A stretch of 64,000 nucleotides of DNA, from positions 502,250 through 566,249 of the forward strand of contig VXAU01003699.1 of NCBI GenBank assembly GCA_013399695.1, given 5' to 3'. The notes under the pieces are model-generated. The model did not search any database, was not told where the DNA came from, and saw nothing but the letters and a program-made list of their open reading frames with translations. Shown here piece after piece: positions 24,290 to 37,100 of the stretch (the stretch's first letter is position 1; each line of letters begins with the position of its first letter). This DNA is from Formicarius rufipectus. Its lineage: Eukaryota > Chordata > Aves > Passeriformes > Formicariidae. Made by a program: the position numbers and the translations under genes.

Positions 24290-26593
24290 TTGGTTAGAAG
24301 ACTTGTTAAACTTTTACATATGAGCATCTCTCCAGTCAAGCAATGAGTTCACTGCCAGGGAGACTTCTACTGAGATAGCCTTCATTTCACCTGGCATATA
24401 GAAAAGAGGGTCACCTCATTTATTTCCTATGTCTGTTTTTGACACAACCTTTATGAGGTGAAATATAAAACCAAATTAGTTTGCAATTAGTTTCAGATCT
24501 TGATGTGAATAACTAGAGTCTCTTGAACATACTAATATATAATGATTGTGCTCAATGAACTTATTATGGATTTGTTGTGTATTCAGTCCAGTTGGACCAA
24601 CTTATGTACAGTGTGCTTATTGTGTCTGTAGTGTGAAATTATTAACCATCTACAGTTTTTGCAACAGTAGTGGTAAAATGCCTCTTTTTCTCCTCTCTGC
24701 CTTAGTAGAATAAGTATTATCCAAGATACATTTTGGTTATGATACTTAGCAGACCAGTTCTGACATTTCCACATCTTGGTCTTTCAAAATGGTTGAACAC
24801 ATGAGAAATGACTGCATAAGAGGAAGCAAGGAATTCCCCTCAGTGCATTTCTTTCCCTGTCCTATTGCCATCATGCAATTTTGTTGACCTCCTGCCCCAT
24901 TCAGATAACTGCTTTGTAACAGATACAGAATGAATAGCTTTTTTGACAGACTTTTATATTAATTTACTGTAAATTTGTCTACTTGTATTGTCGTAAAAGA
25001 TCGGTAGCCAGAAGGACTTAAACAGTGATGTTTGGTGCTGGTTTTCTCCCCTCCCTTCCTCCCTCCTCTAGCTGAGCCTATTTTCACATCCTATGGAGGA
25101 CCATTCAAGCAAGAAAGCCCTTTTTAACTGTCATTCATGGAGAGTATTAGACTGCATATGGTTGGGCTGGCACACTCTCTGCCTGAGCCCCACTGATCAG
25201 ATGAATTGTTTGAGCCAGCTATTTCTTACATACTGACAGGGAGAACTTGTTCAGACAGTACAGTCACCCCCGAATGGCATGCAGGGGTTTAGCAAAGTGC
25301 ATGCATAGGATGGCCTTTTTAATCCTTGTTAGACTCTTTCTACAACAGAGCACATTCAGGAATGATGAGAAATGGCTCTCAGTCTTTCACAGCCTGAATT
25401 AAAACCCAGAATTTTAGAGTTTGTTCGGGTTGCTGTAATCGTGTTTATGTTTTATTTATGTTAATGCCCCTATTGAAATAAAAGGCTTCTTTTAACCTTT
25501 CCGTAAGATGAACAACAATCCCAAGTGATACACTCAGATTAATGCTTCCTGCCTTTTTTAGACTGAGCACAAAGTAGTGACTGATGACCTAATAGTAAAA
25601 TTAATTTTATTTACTCTGGCAGTATTATCTTTGCTTGGGAAATTAATATTAGTGTAAAGACAAAATGGACAATGATAATTGTATTTAGGAGCACCTACCT
25701 GTCAGTAGAAAACGGAGGAAAGTACACTTCACATGTAATTTGAACAAGGAAAATGTTTATTGGAAAATTTTCTGAAATCAGAGGGGCTAACCAATGTTAT
25801 AAACATATTTATTCACACTCCCACTAGCTAGTATTTTTCATTAGCATATATCATGTTCATTTTCTCTTAAAAGAACCATAAGATACAATAAGATATTTTA
25901 AAGAATCTGTGATGGGCATGCATTTTAGATCTTCTCAATTTAAAAAAAAATACAGTGGTAGCAGAAATATCATGATTGCTTATGTATGAGAATTGCCAAT
26001 AGTCACAACAACTCAGGGTGGAGTTTTGTCGTTCAATTCTACTTTTGTCAATGTACGAAAAGAATGAAAAAAATACATATTTCATTTTTAGTGTATTTGA
26101 ACAACTTAGCTTCACAATTATGTAGTTGTCTTTGTTCATAGAGAACTTTTAAAACAACTAGTTGTGAGGATGAAACAACTTTATTCTTTTCCAAAATAAA
26201 GTAGAAAAACTTTCAAAATAACTAATAATACAGTTTATTTTTAAATCAAATGTAAATCTATAGACTGGCGAACTTAACCAGCTACATTCATGTAGTTAGA
26301 GCAAAAATGAGCTTTTTCCAGCAAAATGTGTAGAGTTATATTTGATTCAAACCCCATACCTTTTATGGAAAATGAGACAGTGAAAAACATTATTATTTAT
26401 ATCATGGCCAACTCAAAGTTATGTTCAGTATTTTATTTTACTGACAAGCATGGTTGTTACAATATTTTGAACATGACATCAGTCCTTCAAACAAATTTTC
26501 AAAGAAATTAGAGTAGCCAATCTCGACAGTGCTCGTTCTGTGAGATTGTTAATCTTTTGTTGAGTAAAGGGAAATTAATTTATTTGGAGACCA

Positions 26594-26676
26594 GGGTTGG
26601 GGGGGGTGGGTGGAGAAAGAAAAAAAAGTAGTAAGAGAGTGAGAAGTGAGAGAAAGCAAGAGAAAGTGAAATAAAG
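26594..26676 (+). repeat. G-rich and polypurine tract with G-quadruplex motif
   Basis: The 5' part GGGTTGGGGGGGGTGGG (26594-26610) contains four runs of three or more G with short loops, so it fits the usual G-quadruplex pattern. It is followed by about 65 bases that are almost pure purine (AGAAAG and GAGAGTGAG units), which could also form H-DNA. There is no adjacent gene to give it a role. Confidence 0.75.
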
Positions 26677-28384
26677 GAATTTAGTGTTAGCTCCTTTATG
26701 AAAATACTAAGAAAACATTGCACCTGTTTTCTTCATTTTTAGTGAAATTTTCAAATAATGCTCCTTTTATCTGCCACAGCCTTACATGTCAAGAAGTTTC
26801 ATATCCATCACTTCCAGAAATTAAGGAGAATCATGAGGATAATTTTTATGTTCCTTAAATTAATTTTTAATTTCATCATACTCTTCACCTGCTTTTTTTT
26901 TTGTTGTTGTTCTGTCACAGTACCTAAAAATGCTAGAAGAAATAACAAATAAAATCTGTTCCATGTCATTGCTACCTGTAGTACTTTTATTTATTTGGAA
27001 TTAATTTTTGCTCTTAAATGTTTACGATAAGGGTTATATCATCAATGGGTATTTAATACCATAGATTTATCAAATTAAAATGGAGTTGATCTCAGTTCTC
27101 ATAGAAGAGAACCTGAATGCAAATTTCAGCCTCTGCTTGCACATGCTTTGGCTGAGGACCACAATTATCTGTGCAATGATGACTATGATAGTGCTCAGGT
27201 GAAGTCCTTTTTGATTAGAAATTTATACACAGTCAAAACAGAAAGGAAATCATTTTAGGTGACTGCGGTACAACTGTAAGAAATACCTTTTGTTATACTC
27301 CTCTTTTCATTCTTGCCATTTCTTTGGATATACCTACTCATTTGAATGCTTCTGGCAGTACCAAGTCACTTTACCCATATTCTAACGGATGTTTGGACAT
27401 CCACAGGAAGGATCATAGCATTAGTTCTGACTAGATGCCCCAAAATCCCAGACGGTGGCTGGAGAGCACACTGAGGTTGATTCCACGCTGTATGCTACAA
27501 CTGAGTCCAACGAGTCAGACTAATGCTTAAAGAGCTGCAAGATCCAATAGGGACATTTCCATGTGTTTTAATAAGTAAGGTGAACAGCAAATATTGGATG
27601 TATACCTGTGAAAATTTCCAGTGTCTGTATTGCATCTCTTTCCATGCGAGAGAATTTGCTTCACATATGCAATTCTTTAACTGAATTGTCACCTGCCATG
27701 GTTTGCCACTTGTTTAGTTCTCTGCTACAGTTTGTAGTGCAATGTTCTACATCAATTAAAAACAGATGAGAGAACAGTTTAGCTGAAGACTTTGTTTCCT
27801 TGTATTCAACTGCAAAACAGACCAAGGTCATGTAACGGATTTCTTCTTCACTTTCACTTAGCTGAGAAGGCTGTGTGAATGCAAATTGCTTTATTGGTGG
27901 AGGGAATAAAAATTATAAAAAGCTAGATTTAAAGAAGTGCAAAATCAGGACTGTGTCAGAACAGGGACAATATAATTGTGCTATAGATTCCCATATGGGA
28001 CTAAATTATCTAGATTTTACTAATGTCAGCACTCCTATGTGACTGCTGGAATGCAGCCAATGTGCCACATTTGCTTCATTTTTTTGAGATGGTTCTGATT
28101 CTACACAACTTTAAATATGCAGAACGCTAAATTTGCTCTAGGTGTCATAGTGGCACTTCTGTGCTGCATAATTTTACATGTTAATTTTGCTTAAAAGAAA
28201 CATAAAAGTAGCCTAGAATGTATCTTAATCCAAACTAAAGTTACTATGATTTTGGTATGGCTTATGATCCCTTCAGAAAAAGCTTGTTCAGTTCTATAGG
28301 CACATATCAAGGTTGTGTCCCTTTACAGAGCATTCCATTCAGTAATACTATTTTGTAGCAACTCAATAAAGCTGATAGTTTTTC

Positions 28385-28398
28385 TGGGTAATTACCCA
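28385..28398. other. 14-bp perfect palindrome with TAATTA core
   Basis: TGGGTAATTACCCA is self-complementary and centred on TAATTA, the core preferred by many homeodomain dimers. A 14-bp palindrome is expected a few times by chance in 64 kb, so binding is only a possibility. Confidence 0.6.
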
Positions 28399-28888
28399 CA
28401 GCCCCCTGCAGGACAAATTAGCATTCATGACCTGAATAATGCTTACTAGAAAGAGTTCAATGGAATTTACTTAATCAGAATCATTGCTTTCTCATGGCTA
28501 CACTATTTTTAACCTAGTCCCTATTGTCTGCTAATAGCAAAAATCCTGTCGGTGCCAGGTCCAACTTGGCACGGTTTGTATAGAGAGAGAAAGATTATCC
28601 TTCTCAAAGGTACACAGTGTGTTTTTAAAGCTTAAGAACTGTATTCTGCAGTCTATACTCAGAACTTGCTTAGGTAAAAGTGCATTGAAGTCAGTGGGAG
28701 ATTTTCCAGATGACAGAGTGTTGAATCAGACATTATAAAAGGAAGTGTGCATATGTTTGCTACACAGTCCATGGTTTATAATTTTGGCTAATCATGAAAA
28801 GCTGTTAAAGTGGACTTTTAAAGGTGATTTTTCTTTTCTGGGTTCATGAGAGAAGGAAAAGTTCCTGCCTGTTTAAGCCGTCTTGTAG

Positions 28889-28985
28889 ATTTGTTTTTAT
28901 TTGGAGTTGGTTTGTGTGGGGGGGGGTGTTTGTTTTTGTTTGTTTCTTTCTTTCTTTCTTGTTTGTTTTGGTTTTTTTTTTTTTT
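28889..28985. repeat. TTTG/TTTC-rich tract with a G9 run
   Basis: Low-complexity tract containing nine G (28918-28926), GTTT units, a (TTTC)n array and a closing T run. Open frames crossing it on both strands are compositional artefacts. Confidence 0.88.
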
Positions 28986-30699
28986 ACATGATGCTTTCCA
29001 AATTTCATAAAAATAGAAATAGATGTTCTTTTGATGGTTTTGGCAATTTGTGTTTTGCCTTTCACTTCCTAAGACCATGTAAGTGTCAAGGTTAGTGAAA
29101 CACAGGTGAGCCCTACAGTGGCTTAACTAAGTGCTCACTGAAGATGACCAGAAGGACTGGAGAGAACTTCTGAAACATTGCAGAGATTATGTGCAGACAC
29201 ACACAACCACAGCCACCAACAAAACTAGAAAAATAGCAGGAAAGATAGGGGAAGTTGAGCTACTGTTTCCCATGAAATAATTCATTTTTTAGCAGTTTCC
29301 TTGCACAGGATGTATCAATCACAGTAATAGGAAATGGGAGTTGGACCCAATTTGAACAGTACCTAAATGTTTTGGCAGTGTTGTCTGACCAGTAGCTATG
29401 GACAAATGACTTTCAGTTGCTGGCCAGAGTTACAATATTAAAGAAATCATGTAGTGCTCTGATACATATAAAGGGCCCCCTGACCTTTTAAGCAAAGGTC
29501 ATTTACAGTGTGCACTTGCACAGTGAGATGTAGCTAAAAGCAAATTTTAATGACTGATTTAATGACTCTTGGATGGTGACAGAAGGGAAGTTGGAAATAC
29601 GTAAAACCTCAGAGGACTGTTCAGGGCAATAGTCTTAGTGAAAGGGAGTACATGAATGAGTACCCATGTACAACACACCAATAGCATTTACTAACCCCGA
29701 AAAACCTGGTTTTTGGTGGCTCTTTCCAGATCAGCCTACAGGAGTCAGAACAATCCCAGGTGAGATTAAGCAAGGAATGAGACAGGCTGAATAAAAACAA
29801 CTTGAAGAGTTGAGTAAAGAGAGACTCATCAAGGCCAAACTTATCCTCACCTGTATATTAGCACAATCCAGTTCAGGACAATCCTGACTTACTTGTTTTT
29901 TTAATTGTCAGAAGGTATTAAGTAGTGCTGTTCTGTGAGGAATGGATTAATACTGCTGCAGCCAGCAGCACATTTTATTGTTCATAGGTGCAAAAAGAGG
30001 GAGTTGTTCTCTAGGTTATAATTTATTTTACTTTAGCAGCAGAGACTATGTCAGGATGTTTCAGGTAGAGCATTTCCTCTCTGCCATAGCTGAAAAAATA
30101 CAGACTGCTCAAGTAAAGCAACAATTACTTCCCCAAGGAGAATGAGCACTTCAGTTTCAAATGCATTAGATGAAATAACAGATTAATTTATTTTAGATGA
30201 GCATCATATTGTTTATTTGAAGAGGAGACATGATTACAATGGAAACCTTAACACTAGCAGAATTTACAAAGAAGTCTTAGTCACTCAGGTGGAGTTTGTA
30301 TAGCCTGTTTGGCTTTGGTTAGGCTGACTCAACCCAAAGCAGACTGTGAAGCCTTCCTCTTGGGTATCTCCCTATCCCACGCCCATCTATTATTTAAAAT
30401 TTCTTTTCTGGACCTTCACATCCATCCTTGAATTAAACCTTTTCCAGAAGAAGGTAAAAATCAGATTCTAAAATTCTAAATTGTCAAGTTCAGGTTTTAT
30501 TTTTAAAATTACTTCAACAGAGTCATTCAAATTTGAGATTACAAGTGATTTTCCTTAGCTTTATATCCGTATGTAGAGAGGTTTTGAGAGACCATCACAC
30601 TTGGACAGGGAGCTTTCTTGTGAAAAAACTCTTTAGGAAGTCTGAATTTTGCATTTCCTTCAAAGTGACACTTTCATCAGAAAGTTGGACAGGGCAACT
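28986..30699. other. Non-coding stretch, no gene seen
   Basis: Mixed unique sequence with no supported gene or recognisable repeat. An open frame entering the CAAA tract at 30.7 kb looks long only because that tract has no stop codons on the plus strand. Confidence 0.55.
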
Positions 30700-30849
30700 A
30701 AACAAAAACAAAAACAAAACAAACAAACAAAAAAAACCAAAAAATAATCAAAAAAACAAACAAACAAACAAAAAACAAAACAACAAAAACAAAAAAAAAC
30801 AAAAACAAAAACAAAAAAAAACACCAAACAACAAAAAAAAAAAACAAAC
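30700..30849. repeat. CAAA/A-rich low-complexity tract
   Basis: About 150 bases of irregular CAAA, CAAAA and AAC units, closely similar in texture to the tract at 12.4 kb. The plus-strand frame across it reads as lysine, asparagine and glutamine only, in a 143-codon open frame at 30533-30964 that should not be taken as a gene. Confidence 0.88.
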
Positions 30850-33800
30850 GAAGTATTTCACAGGAGCAATTCCTAACTCCTTGCTTTCATTTCTGCTTTT
30901 TGCAAATGTTGTTGAATCGATCGCTCACATTCCACATGATACTGACAAAAAATGTAAAATATAAGAATAATTCATTTGACATTCTTTTGTATTCTAGCTC
31001 ATATTGTCCCGGTTCACACGGTTAAGAGAAAACTGTAAACAATTTTAAATTAAATGTTGAAAAAGTAAAACAGAGTCAACAAACAACAAGGATCCCAAAA
31101 AGTCATTTTTAATTTGAGTGTAAGTACAGGTCACACGTGAAAAACATCAGTGTTAAGCTCAAATTCATTTGTTAAAAAAATGAACTTGATAAACCACTCC
31201 CATCAGGGTTATTTGTAAAGACAATATACCAGATAGATTGGTCAAAGAACAAGTAATGAACCTGCAGTCATTTCAAATACTGTTTAGTGCCCATGGATTC
31301 AAAGAGTGGGTTATTGATAGTGTTTTATATTAAACAATTATATTCCTTCCATAGATGTAGACATGCAATACCAATAGTTTGAGCAATGTTCTGCAATGTC
31401 TGTCTGTCTGGGATCATAGTTCTTTGCCCAAGAACTGTTTATTCATTCTGATGCAACAGCAATTAGAAGTCATCCACATAGAAACTCTGAACGCCTTGAG
31501 AACAATTAAACTCACAGTAGTGCTGATAACCACCAGTAACTGTGAATATTTCCTTGATGAGAGTCATAAGCCCTTTTTGGCTGGATGCACTGATCTCTGG
31601 AGTTAAATTCTGAGAGTTCTCTGCTACTTAGAATTCGTGAATTATCAGATTACCTATCTTGGGCTTGAACTGAAGCAGAAGTACTCTTATCTTGTCAATG
31701 TAAGATCATAATTCTCAAGTGTAGTCATGTACAAAGCACAAAATTAAAAAAGAAGCATTTTAACTACCTCAGAAGAATTCCAAGAAAAGAGGAACAGGAA
31801 GATATCAAAAATACAGCATTTAAGCTGATAAATTACTACAGTAGTTTGTAAACACATTAGAGTCCTCCCCTGTGACATGTGCCATTCCTGCTTATATTCA
31901 GTGTCCTAATTGGAGATAAGAGACCAGTTATACTTTGCACATGCAGGAACAGGAACAGCAGGAGCACTGCTGGCTTCTCAGGCAGCCATAGTCTGGGAAC
32001 TGAGATAAAGTTCTGTGATTAAAAGTGAATAACTGAGAGATTGACATGACTTTAGTCTGTCATTCACCGTGAGGCCTTTGACAAGAATGAAGGTAAAAAT
32101 TCCCCTGGAAAGACACTGTTGTGTTTCCTGTGTATTTCAGTAGAAGACTGAAGTCGCCGTTATCATGCCATTCAAAATGGCCAAAATCAGAAACAGTCCA
32201 AAAGATGAGGTAGTACAATACCTGATGGCAAGAAGAACTATTAATCATGAATGAGAGTTATGCTTTTCATTTATTAGTGTATATAAATGGAGTGGGAATT
32301 TGTACAAGAGAAATCAAGGGAAAATCAGGCCCTTGGAGGATTAGGGATCTATTTTGGTGAAAAAGGCATTCTGTAAGTCATTTAATTGGTTTTCCCGTCC
32401 CTTAAATGTGTATGTTTCAAGAGGGTCCCAGAAGAAAATAATTTGAAATATCATTACTGAGATCTTTAGTTTATCTTGAACAATAGGCAAATATTCTTCT
32501 GTAAGGTGAGAGAAACAGTTTAATATTTAGCCTCCTAAATCAGTAGGAGACTTAAATATTCAGTGGCTCTCTATTGAGTTTGTTAAACACTTTTGCCAGA
32601 AGAGAACTGATATTCTGACAATGATGTTCTTCATAAAATATTCCCTGAACCTTCAGCAATTCTGTGCATGTCACAGTAGCAGAACATGATCTTAATAGAT
32701 TAAATGGTTTGATTTAGACTTTAATTACTTCTGTGTGGAGATATGAATTCCTGTATCCAACCAGTCATAATGCCAGTTTCTTTATTTCCTACTGTTTATC
32801 TTCAAATAGAAAATAGGAATAGGAATTTTCATGCCCTTCACCACACTACTACTTTTGCTTCAGAAAATGTCTGATCATCATCCCAAATGTATTTCACTAG
32901 TCTTCTTTTAACTCTCTCTCAACATCTTTTGAAATTACTTTACAGAAACACATGGCAATGTTAAGTTCACAGGGATTTGCATTCCAGTTATGCCACCCAC
33001 TATGATTGCACACATGCGTTTCTTGCCTATTGTCCAGATCAACAGTTATTAGGAAGAATGGTCACACTCCTGTCCGGGGCCAGAGAATGTGACAGAGTGA
33101 TGATGATGATGATAGGTGGAACCCTGCACACAAAATCTTGTATTTGCAGTGCTGGGTGATTTTTGCAACTCATCCTTTCCAGAGTGGATATACTTCATGT
33201 TATACTAGAGAAAGTTGTTCTAGTCATTAATAAATTTTATCAGTGTGTACACTGTTTAGATTTATTTTTATTTTAGTAAAGGTCTAAAGATGTTTGAGGG
33301 TTTTTTAATGGAAATGAATGCTTTAGATTTTCAGACAGACTGGGATAACATTATCTTGGAGAAAAAGAGCAAGTCAAACAGAGTAGTATGTCGTCTATAA
33401 TATTTGAGTGGAAACTTTTTTTATCAATAGTGTAACTTTGCCAAAACCAGAAGTATGCTTGAGATTGTGACCTTTGGAAAGTAATGTTTAGTGGCATTAA
33501 TCTACATCTAATAGAGGGGTTTGTATCATCACTTTGGTTTATATCTGCATTATTGTAGCACATACGCTGTCACCTGCATTTATATAACATGAGACTGATT
33601 ATTCCTTATCATGCACAAAATGCAGACCTCAGGGAAGAGTTCATTTTGGATCATTTCCAGGGATATGTGTAATATGTTATGAGCCAAATACTGCTTTTAA
33701 GGCTATCGAGTGCAATTTGCACTTTTTCTCTTCAGTCTGTCTTACACTTGACAAGATAATTGCCCCCCATAACACACACACATCCTAAAACACATTCATT

Positions 33801-34094
33801 ACAAAGCTATTGTATTGACATATAGATACAGATACCAGTGAAGGAATGTACTTGATATTCTCTACAGAGTAAGATATGTGTGGAATATATTCTCATAAGT
33901 AAAATTGAAGTTAGCAACTGTAATAATCTGAAAATGAAGAAACTTGTCAGAGAAAACAGAATACTCTATTTCACATAAATAACTTCTAAAGAGATGATGG
34001 TGATCAGAGTTTATTTTTTACTCTGAAGTTTCTTACATATTTTTGAATATTCTAGATTTTTTATTGTGTACTTATATTGCCTATACGTTTGTGT

Positions 34095-34102
<8 letters not shown>
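30850..34102. other. AT-rich non-coding stretch, no gene seen
   Basis: No gene is supported. A short (TGA)n microsatellite of about five units lies at 33098-33113, and a short ACACACACAC run near 33771-33781. Open frames are short and unrecognised. Confidence 0.55.

Positions 34103-34130
<28 letters not shown>
34103..34130. repeat. (AT)n dinucleotide microsatellite
   Basis: About 14 uninterrupted AT units, preceded by an imperfect GTATACATAC lead-in. The array is self-complementary, may extrude as a cruciform, and is likely to vary in length between individuals. Confidence 0.93.
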
Positions 34131-34134
<4 letters not shown>

Positions 34135-37100
34135 CTGCTTTGAGTGTCTACCTTTCTGGAACATATGTGCTGGAGTATCTTATCTGAAGAGTTTATTTTT
34201 TTTATAATCATTACAATTCTATACATTAGATGTATATGGAATTTACAGTAAAATATCAAATATATCCTGTCTTTGGATATTTGTACGTTATGCATAATAT
34301 ATCAACCTCACTTCAACAACTTTAGAAAATATACAAAAAGTAATTTTAAACTAATTTTGTTGATTATTTTCACATATATTCCTAGGGAGACTAAGTTTGC
34401 ACTAACATTATGGTATTATAAGATATTATTTGTATTTACTCTTTTGCTTTTACAGTTTTGATTACTTCTTATTTTTGGTAGAGATTATAGTCTATATCTT
34501 TATGACTGACTAGTAAAAAAAACCAAACATGTCAATGCCTGGTATTGGACTTCTTTCATCCTTTATTCTGAACATTCTATGTGTGACTTTGTTTTCAAAG
34601 CATATAACAGAAGCTGCTGGTTCTTTGATATGGTTGTATGTATCTTTAACATTGTTAAAATGTAATACAAAGTCAGCTGTATGGTGTGGTACTTCCTGTC
34701 TATTACTTAAGCTATAGTTATTATTGAGTTATATAATCAAAGAAGATCCCATTACAGCAGTATCTAGATCTCACATTCCAGGTTGATGAGAGCAGTGTAT
34801 GTGGCAAATAACAGGGTAAAGCTGGTCATGCAGAAAGCAACCATTCCCCTTAACCTCTGTGGTGAATTGTGTTAGGTAAGCTGTGACCTGGTCTTCCTTT
34901 GGAAAGCTCTTTCCTTATATCCATTCATGACAGTAACAAAATATCCAGTGGGAAATACTGGTTTACATTATTTTCACAAAAGTAGGTTCAAGCAAAGTGA
35001 AATAAACATATATAAACCAGAATTCTATGTGGTATGGTTCTAGTATAACTCATACTGTGCAATTTTGAATGCAGGTGGAAAGAAACCTTGCTTCAAAAAG
35101 GTCTGTGTTTGCCTGTGGAATGCAGAGTGTTCCTCTGTTTGGCAGTTGCAGGAATTATACTTTTCCTCAGTGGCCTTGATTTGTAACTGCAGCTTAAACC
35201 AGTTCTATTCAGTGAAGGTCATTTTTATACTAATTTTTATTCCTAAACCTAATACAACATGTATGAAATCAGTGACCCAGCATACTCCACAGAAATTTGT
35301 TTTATAGTAAGGAGTTCCCAGCCAAGCAACATTTTTTTTAAGACCTTGCATCTGCAACACCAGCTGTAACAACAGTGAGCAAGTGTGTTCAGTCACCATC
35401 CTGCTCGCTCACTTGTACTGAGTGACAAGAGCGTGGTGAACGATAGAAGATTTCAAGGCTGCATTACATCAGTCCCGACAAAAAAGTCTGGCTAAGCACA
35501 AAGTAAAAGTGAAAGATTGACGTTCTGGTGCAGTGACTCAGTGCTCTCTTCTGTTCATTTAAGTCAATATATAAAATACAGACCAACAGAAACTTGTAGG
35601 GGAAAAGATTATGTTTCTTACATGACATGAAGTCCATCTTTAAAGTGACAGCTCTATAAAGAAAAAGAATATTCAAACATTTGTGTTTTCAGTCTTAGTA
35701 TCTTTAAATATCTGTTTCTTTTGATCTCTTTTAGAGGTCCAGCTCTGCTTCCTACAAATGCAGTGGGGTTATTTTCTGATCACGCTCTTTGTACTGGGCT
35801 TGCATTTGATTTTCAGAAAGGCTGTGTGTTTTCTTCAAATTTGAAATTTGCTCACTCTAGCCATAAGTACTTTTCCATCTATCACTAATGTTTGTTTCCT
35901 ACTTCAAAAAAAATTTGGTGCATTAAATCTGGTTTCAAAGTATATTATTTACAGAAATGTGAATCTATTAAAACTCCAGTGAATTTGGGTTTGCATGAAA
36001 ATAACTGAGAGTTTACACATCTGAATAAGTGACATGTGGAGTTTTACACCCACAAGCTGTTAATGTGTATTGACAGCCTACTTGTGTGCATGTAAATTGT
36101 TAAATCCAGGTTATCTTAACCTGGGAAGGATAAACTCCCAGAGCACTTTCTTAGCAAAATTCAGGGCAAGTAAGGAACATTGATGAGGGTTTTATTTTTT
36201 TGTGTAGAGTAGCACTGAGTTATAACAAAAATGTGTTGTGGATCTATCCTAACAGCAAAGATCTGGGAATATACAAATAGTTCAGTATTATGCATTTAAT
36301 TTGAATGCTCAGTAGTGTTTGGGGTTTTTTGTGGGATCAGTTAGATGTAAAGCTGGACCATAACATTGCAGACGTAGCTGAATTGTGTGTGCAAATTGCA
36401 GTAATTATATGTTAAAATTAAGACTGTGCTAAAAATTTGTTCTTCTACATGTAGCTGCATGCACAAAGTTTAGAAAATCAACCCAGAAAACTTAAAACCC
36501 AAATGAATGACATGTAAGTAAACAGACTGAAAATTCTGTTGTATATGATGTCATCTGCTTGCTGTAGGTCAGAAATATCTTCATACTGTTAATTATAGGC
36601 ATTTATCATAGTTCATATGATTTCGTGGGGTCTTGTCAGTGATCAAAGGCTGTTCTTTGGACACCTGTCATCGAGTGAGTTAGTAATGGTAGAATAGCTT
36701 ATTTACTGAATCTAATATGCCATTAAATAGACTTTACAACAGTTAATGTGGTTGATAAAAGGATAGTTCTGTTTTAGTAAAGTTGATTTGTTGCAGTCAG
36801 GTACCAGAATTATATTCTCTTATGCATACTATGTTTGGTCATTAACATATAAATATTATATTACAGCAATTTTAAAAGTCTGTCTTTCTGTCTTCCCAGG
36901 TAATGAGCATGCAGATAGGAATTAAAGTGAAATGTCCTGTGGAAACTTAATTTTCAAATTAATAACAAATGGGGAAAAAAAATAAAGAAAATGAAAAACG
37001 GCAGTGAAATCACTATTTCACTAGCATACGTGTTTGCAGTGTGCCCAGACAGATTCTTGAAATTGTTGCAAAAAAAAAAAAAATTGTCTGGAATTTAGTC

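Larger units (their letters stand above)
22614..28888. other. AT-rich non-coding stretch, no gene seen
   Basis: No gene is supported. The stretch holds a 19-base A run (23286-23304), an exact 13-base tandem duplication (23835-23860), a small palindrome (24275-24289), a G-rich/polypurine tract (26594-26676) and a 14-bp palindrome (28385-28398), listed separately. A short piece near 28686-28706 (TTGAAGTCAGTGGGAG) resembles the core of the old dispersed repeat seen at 19.4 kb. The 25070-25500 part has a conserved-element-like texture only. Confidence 0.5.
12026..30849. repeat. Set of four A/C- or T/G-rich tracts
   Basis: Two T/G tracts (12026-12105, 28889-28985) are each followed on the plus strand by an A/C tract (12419-12629, 30700-30849), about 0.3 and 1.7 kb downstream. 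Within each pair the tracts are complementary in composition, so transcripts across a pair could pair imperfectly. This entry only groups the four tracts; they are not one element. Confidence 0.4.

Noticed and set aside
1396..27124. Exact octamer matches ATGCAAAT at 1396, 14192, 14473, 19282 and 27117
   Set aside because: AT-rich DNA gives several by chance; no clustering with other signals strong enough to call an enhancer.
30533..30964. 143-codon plus-strand open frame, the longest in the window
   Set aside because: Its length comes from the CAAA tract, which cannot form stop codons on that strand; the peptide is nearly all K, N and Q.
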